Shown here one piece after another: positions 43,747-55,916 of a stretch of 64,000 nt of DNA. Numbering within the stretch: the stretch's first letter is position 1; each line of letters opens with the position of its first letter. Under the pieces are notes generated by a model. It was not told the DNA's origin and did no database searches. It saw only the letters and a program-made list of their open reading frames with translations. A program made the position numbers and the translations under genes. The DNA comes from Rusavskia elegans (taxonomy: Eukaryota > Ascomycota > Lecanoromycetes > Teloschistales > Teloschistaceae). The stretch spans positions 310,001-374,000 of the forward strand of contig SAUG01000053.1 of the NCBI GenBank assembly GCA_011316305.1, in the 5' to 3' direction.

Positions 43747-44660
43747 ATGCATCGAATCCTGATTCAACCAACTCATTTATCCCTTCGTGTCGCCATTGCC
43801 AGGAATGTCAGACAATTCTCTGTCCTCAACCGCCCGCCTCCCAACTACAAAGGTCATGTCCCGTTGAATCTGATCGAGAGGACTGCACTGGCTGTGGGAT
43901 CGGCAGTGACTTCGCTTTTTAATCCCAGGCGTGGTGGTTCGTGTTCCAGTGACGGGGCGGAGCTGTAAGGCATCTTCGTACTAATTGCTTCTCCTCAGAC
44001 CTTATTGCTACACTCGGGGAGACCACCGCGACCCCCTATTTCATCTACCGGCTTCGAAACGCCATGCTATCCTCGCCCACGGGACGGCGCATCCTCCGCG
44101 ACCGGCCGCGGATTACATCCCAGACTATGTCGCTGCAACGTCTGCGAACACTGCCGGAAAATAGTGTTGGACGAGCGTACGCCTTATGGTTGGACAAGGA
44201 GGGCGTCAGTCCTGATACCCGGGGTCAGGTCAGGTATATTGACGACGAAGAGTGTGCCTACGTGATGCAAAGATATCGGGAGTGCCATGACTTCTACCAC
44301 GCCCTTACTGGCTTGCCCGTTATGGTAGAAGGGGAAGTCGCGCTCAAAGCGTTCGAATTTGCAAACACGCTTTTACCAATGGCAGGGATCAGTTTATTTG
44401 CCGTCACACGGTTGAAACCTGCGGAACGATCTCGGTTCTGGCGGACCTATTTACCATGGGCTTTGACTAACGGCTTGCGAAGTAAAGAAGTTATCAATGT
44501 CTACTGGGAAGAACAGCTCGACCGGGATGTCGATGATTTGAGGGCCGAATTGGGTATCGAGAGACCACCTGATTTAAGGGAGACCAGGAAAGCGCTCAGA
44601 GAGCAAAGAAAGGCAGCGAAGGAGACCAGGGAGCGGATGGGCGGTCTGATGGCGAAATGA
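43747..44660 (+). CDS. coq4: Ubiquinone biosynthesis protein COQ4
   Basis: Matrix-side protein organising the coenzyme Q biosynthetic complex; recent work ties it to decarboxylation of the ring. Exons 43747-43933 and 43999-44660 give 282 aa. Seen: an Arg-rich presequence ([13 protein letters not shown]), then [58 protein letters not shown], and the metal-binding motif [20 protein letters not shown] (HDxxH..E). The C-terminus is a charged helix rich in Arg/Glu ([20 protein letters not shown]). Length and motifs are normal. Confidence 0.96.
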
Positions 44661-44835
44661 GAAAGCTCGTAGGCAACTTTCCTTCCAACGACTGCACCGT
44701 GGAATGAGACGACTATGGCAGCAGACCCAAAGTGCGATCGTCACCTACACCAGTTTCTCGATCACAAACGCCGAGCATGGCTGCCAGTACGTCACACCAT
44801 GGCTGCACCTCCAAGCCGACAATTCCTCATGACGG

Positions 44836-45297
44836 TCACAAGTCCAGCAGATCGTCATCGTCGTCCCACCCTCCCTTCCTCCTGCTCACGACGATTTTTC
44901 CCCCAGTCGTGCCGTCACGCTCGTTGTTCTCTGCCACAGCGCCCAGGAGCTCCTTGAGTTGCTCCTCGGTGACTTTGGCACGCAGCTGCCCGGATCTGGC
45001 CAACATGATCAAGCGATTCTCGACATCGGTAGCACGGGACTCCTTGACGATACGAATGCGTCCAAGGCGGTCCGCCGCTTCGGGATGGAGGATCTGGGAG
45101 AGGATCGAGGCTCGTGCCTCAGCTGCGAGAAGTCAATGCTACAACGGCGGCGAAGAGGTGACAGTGGTGAGACAAGGCACACCTTCTTGTTGCCTGTACC
45201 ACCATATTAGAAAGGCACTCGCACAGTCTGTCCAGCAGCCTTCACTTACTTCCGCTGTTCATCCTGACCGGCAGCTCCAGGTCCTCCGCCAGCGCCG

Positions 45298-45329
<32 letters not shown>

Positions 45330-45435
45330 TTGCAGTTGCGCCAACCGGCCTTTTCTTATCTGGCAGTGAAGTGAGCTCAAGCGCTGGCCCATATATCTAC
45401 TCGCGACGTACCTCTTCCAGGTCTGCGTCAGACAT
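44836..45435 (-). CDS. PDCD5/TFAR19 family protein
   Basis: Small helical DNA-binding/prefoldin-associated protein of the PDCD5 family. Exons 45435-45412, 45359-45250, 45193-45183 (11 nt) and 45122-44836 give 143 aa. Seen: MSDADLEEIRKGRLAQLQQQ, a polyglutamine run encoded by a CAG/CAA tract (45301-45340), a Gly-rich linker, then EAEARASILSQILHPEAADR, RLGRIRIVKESRATDVENRL, MLARSGQLRAKVTEEQLKEL, and an acidic end, DDDDLLDL. The 11-nt exon supplies KQQE; without it the frame is lost. Confidence 0.93.
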
Positions 45436-47022
45436 AATGGTGGATGCCCCCTCAAGGCTGGAATAATCATTTCTCGAAAGCAACCCCACTGGCGGAATCT
45501 GTTCCGCTAAGCGGACTTAGCGAACGCGCGACAGGTTTCAGCAAAGTACCCTCGTATCTTGTTCGAGACGACTGCTTCCCTTCTTTACCTCCTGGCATCA
45601 CTATTTCTGCTTTTTGACAAAGCAGTTGCCCCGTAGACCTCAAAGACACTTTAATTTCTACTCCATTACAGGTGATTAAAGTCCTTAACGGGCTTCGTAT
45701 TAGCATGCACGCCCAAGCAAGACCGGAACTTCGGAGCAATGGTGTAACATTATTGGTCCACGTTGGCTCAAACTGGTCAATGGTGAGGTCGATACGGGCT
45801 TTTCATGCAGAGCATGTGAAGGGTCACGAATGGCAGTGAGACTACTGCAGGTTGAGGTAAGCAAAAAGACTACAAAGGAGCGGAAGGGGAAGTCCGCGGC
45901 GTCCCGGCACCACCGGCATTCTGTAACATGAGGCTGAAGGACGCGCAATAGTCAATGTACCTATGTCGATGTGAGGTATGAGGGTCGGTGGCACGAAAGA
46001 GCGGACGGAGTACAGCATTGCAGATCAGAGTGCTGAGTATAGAGGGTATGCCTCGATGCCTAACTGCAACGTCTCAAGGCAAGAGCCTGACTCCATGTAC
46101 GTAAACCCGTGAATTGATCTTGCAAAGAGTGAGCGATAGTCCCGGTGAGAAGAGTTACGACTCGCATGTTGAGAGGTTGTTCTGGCCAGCGTAGAGTAGT
46201 AGTCGTGACAAGAAAGGACCACGGGCAGGATCGTGCATTTATTGGTGCTCCGTCAAAAAAGTTCCTGCTGAGGTGGAAAAAGCGGGATGCATACGGTAAG
46301 GTAACGTACCAGAGTCCCGGTAGTGCAACCCCTGCAGCAGCATGATTTTCCATAGTGTCGATTGGTGCAATTCCATCTAGAATCGATGCACTTTCCCGTA
46401 TTCGGTTGCAAGCTCAACGGGCCCCTAAACCGTGCGTCCCCATGTGCCCGTAGTAGAGTAGTAGTAAGCTGATGACGGTCCTTCGTGCCTTCTTTTTTGT
46501 CAGTGGCAGCAGCAAGATCAGCAAGCCTGATCATCATCTTCTTTCTCCACCTCCTCTGCTCCTCCACCTCTCCACATACGCCTCGTGCAACTGCGTCATG
46601 CCACTTTCACTGCCGTCTCTGTAGCACCACACCTGACTCTTGTGCCACTTGACTGTTTCCTCACTGAATCACCCCCATTAGCTACCAGCTCCGGCACCCA
46701 ACTGGCATTACTAATATCACGCCTGCTCTACGTCAATAATACATATTCTGCTTTTGCTCTATTGTCGGATCATCTCAAAGCCATACCGCGACTTCACGTC
46801 GCTTCGGACCGAGATCAGGACGATTTAATTTGATGACTGTTGATCCTGCATCCACCTCTTCAGTACGCAGTCTGTCCGCGGCATAACTATTCAAAGAATA
46901 AAATACCATTCGTCCATCTGCCTTTGGCACGAGAACCTCCATCTAGTGACCGAGAGCGAAGTCGAGACACCTCTATTCTTCTACTCACGGCATGATTGTC
47001 CCTGTTCCGAGCACTTGAAGAT
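45436..47022. other. Intergenic, PDCD5 to SEC2
   Basis: About 1.6 kb, the longest gap between divergent genes. All frames are about 100 codons or less, overlap each other and show no family look. The 300 bp before 47023 are pyrimidine-rich with many CTC/CCT words, a likely long SEC2 leader and promoter. No RNA gene or inverted repeat seen. Confidence 0.5.
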
Positions 47023-49026
47023 ATGACGGCCGTAACAATGGCTCCTGGCTTGCCGTTGCCGCGCAATGATTCGGGTTCGGAGGTCTCAAGTACACTACCC
47101 GACCAACGGAGTCCTTTGACCTCCCCAGACTTGTCTCGCTGCAATTCTGCCTCACCTCAAAACCCCGCTCTCAACAATGAACTGGCTTCTCTGAGCAACA
47201 AGCTCATCCGTGCTATCAACCACCAAACCGATCTCGACGATACCCTCGCCGAGACTCGTCATGAGCTTGCAAGAGCTCGACAACGTGTGGAGCAACTCGA
47301 AGCGATGACGAACGATCATGAAGCTATGCTCGCCAGCGGAGAACTCATCCGGAGGGAGGATGCCGAGCGCCAGAAAGTGCAGCTGATGGAACACCTGGCC
47401 CGCGAGCAAAAAGAGCGAGGCGTGATGGAGAAAGATAAGCGCGGCATGGAGCAAGAGCTGGAATCCTTGACCACCGCTTTGTTTGAGGAAGCCAACCAGG
47501 TATGAATCTTCTGTCCGATTGCATCTATCAGCAATCTCAGTACTGACCGTGGACAGATGGTTGCTGCTGCCCGCAAAGACCGGGAAGCCGCAGACCGACG
47601 TAGCGATCAACTGCGGGCGCAGCTTAACGATACAGAACTGCTCCTAACCTCCCATCAGGAGCAACTGGCGGAATTGAAGGCCGTGATGCACCAAATGTCT
47701 GTCGACAGAGAAGAAGCCCACATCAATGCAGCATCCTCTACCGCACCTTCGACCCCGGCAATGCAGATGCAAGACACGTTCCATCAAGCCTTTGAAGGTC
47801 CCTACGCATCGCCTATTTCAAATGGGATTATCGACATCGCTCCTGCTCCTCCTACAAGCTTCACGCATCTGCTGCATCCAGTCCTACGTACGGACCTTCA
47901 AGCCTACGATGATTTTCATACCCTTCTCTCGATATCACGAAAATCGCCACCTAGCAGCCGAGTGTCGAGTGGATCTTTGGGTACTCTCAACGTGACTGCG
48001 TTAAGCCATCTAGCCGGTCGCGAACAGCAGCACATAACCGGTCGCTTACCGTCTACCGGATCAACGACATCTTTGTCAACCTCCGCGACCTACCCATCTT
48101 CACCAGCGGCGCCTTCGTCCACTAACTCGAGTGTGTCGTCGAGAGATCCTTATGTCAACGGCATGGCCCTTAAAGAGACTCGCTTCTACAAGCGCGTTCT
48201 AACAGAGGACATTGAACCTACCCTGCGCCTGGACACCGCCCCGGGTTTGTCTTGGCTCGCGCGTCGCACAGTCGTCAACAGCATGTCTGAAGGTAGCCTC
48301 GTGGTTGAGCCTATGCCTCCCGCGATCAAATACAACGTGTTCGCTTGCTCTCTCTGTGGAGAAAATAGGCAAGATGAAGAGCACGCTCGATCGCACAGGT
48401 TCCGGACGAGTGAAAACGATAATGCGCAGCGGTATCCACTGTGCAGCTACTGCCTTACCCGCGTACGAGCCTCATGTGACTTCCTCGGGTTCCTGAGGAT
48501 GCTTAAAGACGGGCACTGGAGAGCCCTTGACGAAGAAGCTGAAATCCAGGCATGGGAGGAATGCGTCAGATTAAGGGAACGCATGTTCTGGGCACGGATC
48601 GGTGGTGGAGTCGTACCAACTCCTCATCTACATACACGTGATTCTCCACGGCACTCTGTCGAACAGGATCACACCACTCCCCGAGACGTTGACGGAGGCT
48701 CGAACATTATCCACGATGATAAGCAGATTGTCCCCAAGGGTGATCGTAGGGAACTGAGCACGGTGGAAAGACCTAACACCACCAATATGCGAGCTGCCTC
48801 CCAGACCACAGTTGGTTCCTGTTATGCGGATGGCGTTGAGGAAGACCACCAACCTCAACAGCAAGCCCGCTCTCTAGATAATGACCAAAGCGTTATAAGA
48901 TCTCACAATGGGTTCGACGGTGTATCAGCCAACCCACCGCAGGGTCTAGGGATTGAGAAGCCCCCTGTCGGTCCTCCAGACCGCACCCTTCGGGACTCGG
49001 TCGTCATGTCCGGGGCTTTCGAATAA
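47023..49026 (+). CDS. sec2: Rab GEF Sec2
   Basis: Guanine-nucleotide exchange factor for the Sec4 Rab GTPase, on secretory vesicles heading to the tip. Exons 47023-47499 and 47557-49026 give 648 aa. Seen: a long coiled coil (about 45-215; SNKLIRAINHQTDLDDTLAE, ESLTTALFEEANQMVAAARK), the conserved Sec2 core motif being LFEEANxMV. A Ser/Pro linker follows, then a C-terminal module with FYKRVLTEDIEPTLRLD and a zinc-finger-like pattern (CSLCGE...CSYC) near residues 400-450. The tail is disordered. The upstream in-frame TTG at 46996 was not used. Confidence 0.92.
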
Positions 49027-49387
49027 GTGGTTTCTTTATGATGCAGCTAATTGAATATGCGTTCCAATAATTGCTGAGGGTGATATTGCTACATGCTTCA
49101 GTATCAAAACATATCGGCAGTTGTATCATAAGGAGGAAGCCGCTACACCATGCGCAGACGAGGATGATGAACGTTTGAGGGCATATGTAATTAATAATGT
49201 ATGGACGAACATAACCTTTTTACCTCATGCCACATGAACGCAGTTTTTCAGGATTGATTGCACGGAACTACGGACGCGAACACCGTAGAGTCAATCACCC
49301 ATGACTTGGGTATCGAAGTGGCTCGACTAACGTCCATTACGGTTTCTAATAGTCAAGACCCAGAGGGGTATGTATCCCAATGCTTCA
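49027..49387. other. Intergenic, SEC2 to SF3A1
   Basis: About 360 bp between convergent genes; 3' UTRs only. No supported feature. Confidence 0.5.
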
Positions 49388-51055
49388 TCAAGTCGGATTG
49401 AACTTCTGATGAATCTGCCGAATCTGCTCATCGATATTCATCCCCTGCCGCCTCTCCATCTCCTTGCCCTTCTCCAATTGGCCATCGTAATTCAACGCCG
49501 CCTTCTTCCTCCGCGCGGCCTCCTCTTCGCTGATGACCGGCTGTCCGGTGACACCGTCGAAAACATCGCTGCGCTGAGACGCAAGCCGCTTGAGATTGGC
49601 TGCAACGTCGCTGGTCGAGAGATTGGTCGTCGATTGCCGAAGCTCGGACTTGAGTCTTTGTTCTTTCCAGCGGGGATCGAGGAGTTCAACTGTGATTTGA
49701 ATGAGTCAGTACATGTATTCTTTCCCACAAGAATTTTTTTTTCCCGGGGGGGGGGGGTTGGATTTCTTACTTCTCATGTGCTGCTCCAACTCATCATACG
49801 GTATCTGTTGGTTGCAGTTTGGACACATGGCCATGGCGACGTTTTGTCTCTTGGCTTGCGCGCGCGGTACATAGTCGTTTCGAATTCGCATGGGTTGGGT
49901 TGGAGCGCCCTTGGCTGCAGCTTGGGCGGCTTGCGCTCGGCCGCGGGCTTCAGTGCGTTCGGCCACGGCGCGGTTTTCTTCATCTGTGGCGGCTGAAGTC
50001 TGTGGTGTAAATTGGTATTCCATGGGCTCGGGAGCATTGTAGGTGGGATATGACGGGGTGGCGGAGGGCGGCGGCATTTGTTGCTGTTGCTGCTGTTGTT
50101 GGTTATAGAAGAGTCCATAGTCTTGGTCTGTTGGCATGGCTTCCTCGATTCGTCGATCGTGCGGCTGGAGGGACATGGCGGCTTTCTGCTCGAGCGAAGC
50201 GGATTGTAAGTCGTTGAGTGATGGGGGCGGAGGAAGGTCTGCCTGATCGTCTGCTTCCTCGAAGAGCACAGTCTCCACGACAACGAAGTCATGCCAATCG
50301 ATTTGCGCGTATTCAAGCTTCTCCTTTTCCGCTTCTTCCTCCTTCTTCTGCTTTTGCTCCTCCTGGAATTTTACCCACTCGGCCCGGACTTTGGCCGCTT
50401 CCAGGATGTTGAACCGGTTTTTGACGTTCTTCTCAAGCTCCTGCATCCGAATTCTCTGCGCCTTCGCTCCTTCGGCGCTAGCAGCTTGCAGCAACAGGGT
50501 GTATTGATCGACCAGTCGACTGAAGAACTGGTATAGACTGTGCTGCGGCCTTAGAAAATCAAACTGATAATTTCTAGTTTCCTTCTGTGACAGTGCAGTC
50601 ATGAAAGATCGACCATTCTTGGCAACGAACAGAGCGGTCAACTTGACGACTTCGAGGTCCTGGGCACTGATGTTGGGCATGCGAGCAGAGAAGTGGAAGT
50701 CTGGTGGTGCTGCTGGGCCTTTGGGCTTCTCTGGTTCTGGGGCTACTGCAGCCTCCCCTACCCTCCCAGCCGAGACAGCAGTTCCTCTTCCTTCCCTAAC
50801 TTCATTGAGCCGCCATGCATAGAAGGGTTGAAAGGCATCGTTGGCACTCAAGAAGGAGAATTTGGGGTTGTGTTTCTCCTTTTCGCGTATCCTGTCCTCG
50901 AACACGGCTCCGTTGCGAGCGACATAGCCGGCAGTCTTCTCGACGATCGATCTGATTTCCCTGGGGGGTAGGACTACCCCCGCAGGCGGACGGCTCACTT
51001 CATCGGGAAGGGCAGGAGTCGCTGGACTATCAATGTTGGTTGCTGACGGAGCCAT
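49388..51055 (-). CDS. prp21: Splicing factor SF3A subunit 1 (Prp21)
   Basis: U2 snRNP component SF3a120/Prp21, needed for branch-site recognition. Exons 51055-49771 and 49689-49388 give 528 aa. Seen: two SURP/SWAP modules, first about 35-85 (IVEKTAGYVARNGAVFEDRI, FLSANDAFQPFYAW), second about 130-185 (VVKLTALFVAKNGRSFMTAL, FDFLRPQHSLYQFFSRLVDQ), then a charged helix, a polyQ run, and CPNCNQQIPYDELEQHMRIE, a zinc-finger-like piece typical of the fungal protein. The end, EQIRQIHQKFNPT, is conserved. The intron carries an unusual homopolymer block (see finding). Divergent from the PMT gene. Confidence 0.94.
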
Positions 51056-51579
51056 GCGGTTTGGGGAGGCACCAAATTACCACAAGGAGTCCACTTGTTT
51101 GATGCTGAACGACCAGTCAGACCCAGTTCCTCCTTCTCGCCTACCGCCGCGATACACTAATGCTGTGGAGGCAAGAATTAACAAGGTTGATTTCCAGTCA
51201 GATGAATACCTCTGCTCCAAGGGTCTTGTTGCGGATAGGGTTGGTACGGAGTACTCTGGATGGATGTGGTAGATAAAAAGCTCCCATTGGTGGATACGTT
51301 TCGTACTAGTAGCGTTGGTATATCTCTACCTTAGTCTTGGCGCGCTTTCGCGGCGTACCACCACCGTACCGTACCCAAGAAACCGACGTGGCCTTGAGTA
51401 CTTCCTCCTTCATTCAGACGCTCCTTACTTCTTGTTACTAATACTTCCTCATCGAACTTCGTCTCTGTCTCTCCAGGACGTCGACAGCCATGCCGTGTGA
51501 TTGATCGTTCGCGACTGTTGAAATAAGCTTCAACTTACGAAACAAGGGGCTCAGCGCAAGACCCAATCGCGCTTCCGTC
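51056..51579. other. Bidirectional promoter region, SF3A1 and PMT
   Basis: About 520 bp between two start codons on opposite strands. The right half is pyrimidine-rich (near 51400-51480), as in many fungal promoters. No gene or repeat seen. Confidence 0.55.
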
Positions 51580-54511
51580 ATGGCTCAGAAGGCTGCCTCC
51601 TCTCAGAAGGAGTCCATAGATGAAGCCAGGATACCCAATGGCGTCACCAGTTCAGCAAAGAACAAAGCCAAAGACTACTCCTCCGACGGGGTTGCCGACA
51701 ATGATATCTTCATGCTGCCTGCCTCGGATTTCCAGCTGTTGGGACTACTCACGGCCATCGCAGCATTGGTCAGACTCTTCAGAATATATCAGCCCAGCAG
51801 TGTCGTCTTTGACGAAGTCCAGTAAGGCCCCGGACACTCTAAGTCCATAGTTCGAACACTTACGGTCCTTCTTAGTTTCGGTGGCTTCGCATCCAAATAT
51901 ATCAAGGGACGCTTTTTTATGGACGTTCATCCTCCCCTCGCCAAACTTCTCCTAACTCTCGCCGGATGGCTTGCTGGCTTCGACGGTAATTTTGATTTCA
52001 AGGATATTGGCAAGGATTATGTCGAGCCTGGAGTACCGTATGTCGCCATGAGATTGCTCCCGGCCTTGATGGGTGTGATGACGATCCCCACCATATTCTT
52101 GACCCTGAAAGCGAATGGCTGTCGGACAATGACCGCTGCCATGGGCGCTGGGCTGATCATCTTCGAAAACGGTCTTCTTACACAATCTCGCCTGATATTG
52201 CTGGATTCGCCATTGATCATCTTCACCGCCTTCACCGCTTTGGCTTGGACATGCTTCACAAACCAGCACGAGCAGGGTCCCGAGAAAGCCTTTGACGCTA
52301 GCTGGTGGTTCTGGCTCGTCGCAACCGGACTTGGACTAGGCGCCACAGTCAGTGTTAAGTGGGTCGGCTTGTTTACCATTGCGTGGGTCGGCAGCTTGAC
52401 TGTCGTCCAGCTGTGGGTTCTTCTTGGGGACACAACTACAGTGACGCCGGTAGGTTCCCGCCCTCAATACTACTACGGACCCTACTGACAAGTTCAGCGA
52501 CGATTATTGAAGCACTTCCTTGCCCGCCTCTTCTGCCTTGTAGTCATTCCACTTACCTTCTACTTGGGACTATTTGCTATCCACTTCATATGCCTAGTCA
52601 ATCCGGGGGATGGTGATGGATTCATGTCGTCCGAATTTCAAGCGACTCTAAATTCGAAAGCAATGCAAGACGTCCCTGCTGATGTCGTTTTGGGCAGTCG
52701 AGTCAGCATACGACATCACAACACCCATGGTGGTTATCTTCATTCCCATAACCACATGTATCCTACAGGAAGTAAACAACAGCAGATCACCCTCTATCCT
52801 CACAAGGACGAAAACAATGTGTGGTTGTTAGAGAACCAAACTCAGCCTGAAGGTCTTGATGGTCCGATCAAAGGATCAAAAGCATGGGACACTGGAGAGC
52901 CAATTCCTGTCCGGGACAAGACAGTCCTTCGGCTATTTCATACCGTTACCGATCGACGACTGCATTCTCATGATGTCCGTCCCCCAGTCAGCGAAGCCGA
53001 TTGGCAGAACGAGGCGTCGGCGTACGGATATGAGGGATTCGAAGGGGACGCCAACGATTACTTCAGAGTTGAAATCGTCAAATCATTATCGGATGGAGCA
53101 GCTGCCAAAGATCGAGTGCGAACCATCGAGACCAAATTCCGGCTAATCCATATAATGACTGGATGTGCTCTGTTCTCACACAAGGTAAAGCTTCCGGACT
53201 GGGGCTTTGAACAGCAGGAAGTCACATGCGCCAAACAAGGGACATTGCCTAACAGCATATGGTATGTTGAACAAAACGAGCATCCGCTGCTTGGTGCGAA
53301 TGCGGAGAAAGTCAACTACAAAAACCCTGGCTTCCTTGGTAAGTTCTGGGAGCTGCAGAAAGTTATGTGGACGACGAATGCTGGCCTCGTGGAGTCTCAT
53401 GCATGGGACTCGCGGCCGCCATCGTGGCCTGTGCTTCGACGAGGTATCAACTTCTGGGGCAAAGATCGACGCCAAATCTACCTTATTGGCAACCCGATCA
53501 TCTGGTGGTCATCCACTGCTGCCGTCGGCATCTACTTTGTCTTCAAGGTGCTGTCGGTCTTGCGCTGGCAGCGAGGCTTCAAGGACTACGAGAACATCAA
53601 TTTCAAAAGATTTGACTATGAGATTGGTACATCTGTGCTGGGCTGGGCTTTTCACTATTTCCCCTTTTTCCTTATGCAGCGTCAACTCTTTTTACATCAC
53701 TATTTCCCAGCCTTGTATTTTGCGATCATAGCCTTGTGCCAGGTATACGATTTCGCAACAAACCGCATCTCAGCCCTTGGCCTCCGGGATCGACCAGCTA
53801 TAGGCAGGAGCGGGATAGCGATTTTCCTAGCGATCAGCATCGTTGCATTCACGCTTTATGCCCCGTTGTCTTACGGAAACCGCTGGACTCAAAGTGCTTG
53901 TAACAAGGTCAAGATTCTCAATACCTGGGACTTTGATTGTTCCGTTTTCCCCACAGAGGTAAGCCATGTGAACTGGCTGAATATCTCACTGTCACGACTC
54001 TTGCTAATGGTTGGTATAGTTAAGCCAGTACAGCGTAGATGCGCCTAGCGCTGGTAACGCAGCCCAGACAGCTGCCCCTGTGGCGCCAGGGCCGAGTGAC
54101 AAAGGGAGCCAAGATCTGAACGTAACGCCCCAACCGGCCGCTGAACCAGCCATCAGTCGTGCAGAGAAAGTGGAGTACCGGGACCAGGATGGCAACATCC
54201 TCAACGAAGAGCAAGTGAAGGCATTGGAAGGCAAAGTGTCCTTCGAAACACGCTACGAGACGCGGACAAGAGTCATTGATTCAGACGGGAAAGAGGTGGA
54301 TGATGGTCCAGCTGGAGCTGAAAGCGTCGCCCCTCCTCATCCAGACGTTGAGCGACTACCCGAGACGGCTCCTGAAGTTCCAGAAGATGATGGACGAGAC
54401 TCTCCTGCGACTGCATCACCCGAAGAGGATGTTGGCAAGGAAAAGTCCGTGGAAAAGGCCGACGATGGTCGACCGAGACCGGCAAGTGAGCCTAGCGAAG
54501 CGACCAGATGA
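51580..54511 (+). CDS. pmt2: Protein O-mannosyltransferase (PMT2 type)
   Basis: ER membrane GT39 enzyme that transfers mannose from dolichol phosphate to Ser/Thr of secretory proteins. Exons 51580-51821, 51876-52449, 52498-53958 and 54020-54511 give 922 aa. Seen: VVFDEVHFGGFASKYIKGRF with the catalytic Asp-Glu pair, DVHPPLAKLLLTLAGW, LLTQSRLILLDSPLI, SVKWVGLFTIAWVGSLTV, three MIR repeats (about 330-530; GSRVSIRHHNTHGGYLHSHN) and a C-terminal membrane block with FHYFPFFLMQRQLFLHHYFP. The PMT2 class is inferred from the long acidic cytosolic tail and overall wording; PMT1 is the alternative. Confidence 0.94.
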
Positions 54512-54807
54512 TCGCTTGCGAGGAGAATATTTTGTCTGTCATCTTAGCGTAGGGCTCAAGGAGATTGCCTTTAATGGGCTGATCGAACACAAGGCAGCTC
54601 GTGTATGATTACAACCGAAACTCTGTCTGCTCAAGTACCACGACCATGAGTTTGAACAATTCCAACCTGCCTACACAGATGAGACCTGGAGTAGTCTTTT
54701 CGCCAAACGCCCCCAGACCCAGCAAGGAAATCAAGCCATGCTATTTACAATCGAATGCTGCAAACCCACCAACGAAAGGACCCATGAGATTCGCCATAGA
54801 GAGCGCC

Positions 54808-55463
54808 TTATGGGTAACCTTCCTTACCCCACTTGTTGTATTGGTCATGTAGCTTCTGAAAGGGCACGTAGTCAGCCAAGAACAGAAAGCCGCGGAATAC
54901 CACTGCTTCGCGAACAAGGTGCTGACCTTAGGGAGAGTGACGTTCGGTACGATGACACTATGCAAAGCACTCGGAGCATTCTTTGGCGCTTTAGTTTTGT
55001 CACCACCGGGATGGTACTGATATTTGAAATGTTCATCGGCTTTGCCGCCAGCGCTGGACGTCTGCCACGGCATGGTTCCCTCGGCCATGCTGACGGGAGC
55101 TTCTGAGGAGGATGAGGTGGGTTTACGGCCTATAGTATGGGTGCTCAGCTTAGCATCATATTATAGCCATTTGGATAGTTTTTGTATCTGACATACCGAA
55201 ATGATAGCCAGCAAGCCCAAAGGCACCAGTCATGATGGTAAGTAGGATCTGTGATCACGTCAGGCAAGCTGCCATCCCTAACATTGAGAGCCGTATTGCC
55301 ATACATAAAGTTCGGGATCCCTCTTTGCCCCCTTTTGCAACACGGTTTCTGTTCCTTTCTTCCCTCCTCCTCCAGCGCTGCTGCCCGCTTGGGCGGCTTT
55401 GCCCACTGCCTTTGTTGCAGACTCGGCGACCTTGGCCGCCATCCGATTTGCCGCTGCAGACAT
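54808..55463 (-). CDS. Conserved fungal single-span membrane protein
   Basis: No name known to me, but the layout looks like a real conserved fungal protein. Exons 55463-55305, 55248-55197, 55129-54927 and 54855-54808 give 153 aa. Seen: an Ala/Lys-rich start that could be a mitochondrial presequence (MAAKVAESATKAVGKAAQ), one membrane segment (LYILLTIMTGAFGLAGYHF) directly followed by GRKPTSS, then HFKYQYHPGGDKTKAPKNAP, VIVPNVTLPKKLHDQYNKWG and the end KEGYP. It resembles small inner-membrane proteins by shape only. Divergent from ERF2. Confidence 0.8.
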
Positions 55464-55916
55464 TATGTATATGTGGACTCTTTCCTTTTGCTGTTATTGG
55501 ATATGAGGTGATTTTGATTGAACTTCCGAATGTGCTGCGTATGACGGAGGTTGCGATCAATTCGGCAAAGCGGGTGCTGGCGCTTATTGCGCAAGCGCAT
55601 GGCGTCCCGTGACCATATCCAATCTTGGCTTTTGATTACCGGGATGCTTGGACCAGGACGGGTTGAAACGACGACAGCCAATGTAATCTGCAGTGTACAA
55701 GTTTTACTGCATCATGTTCTTCATTTCCGCTTTTTTTCATTCAGCGCTGCCCAGCACGTCTCCTTACAAGTCCAGCTTCTTCGACATTGCTGCTTTGAAC
55801 TTCAGGCATTCTCCATCCTGACCTGGTTCGCCCCTACGAACGTCGAGGTCCACATCATCTCACACTGATATACGATGTACACATGTCTACCCTGAACAGC
55901 ATTCAAATTGGGTATC
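55464..55916. other. Bidirectional promoter region, membrane protein and ERF2
   Basis: About 450 bp between two divergent start codons. No ORF, RNA or repeat supported. Confidence 0.5.

Noticed and set aside
46025..46567. Frames of 65-104 codons upstream of SEC2.
   Set aside because: Low-complexity, overlapping on both strands, no splice logic; probably SEC2 leader and promoter.
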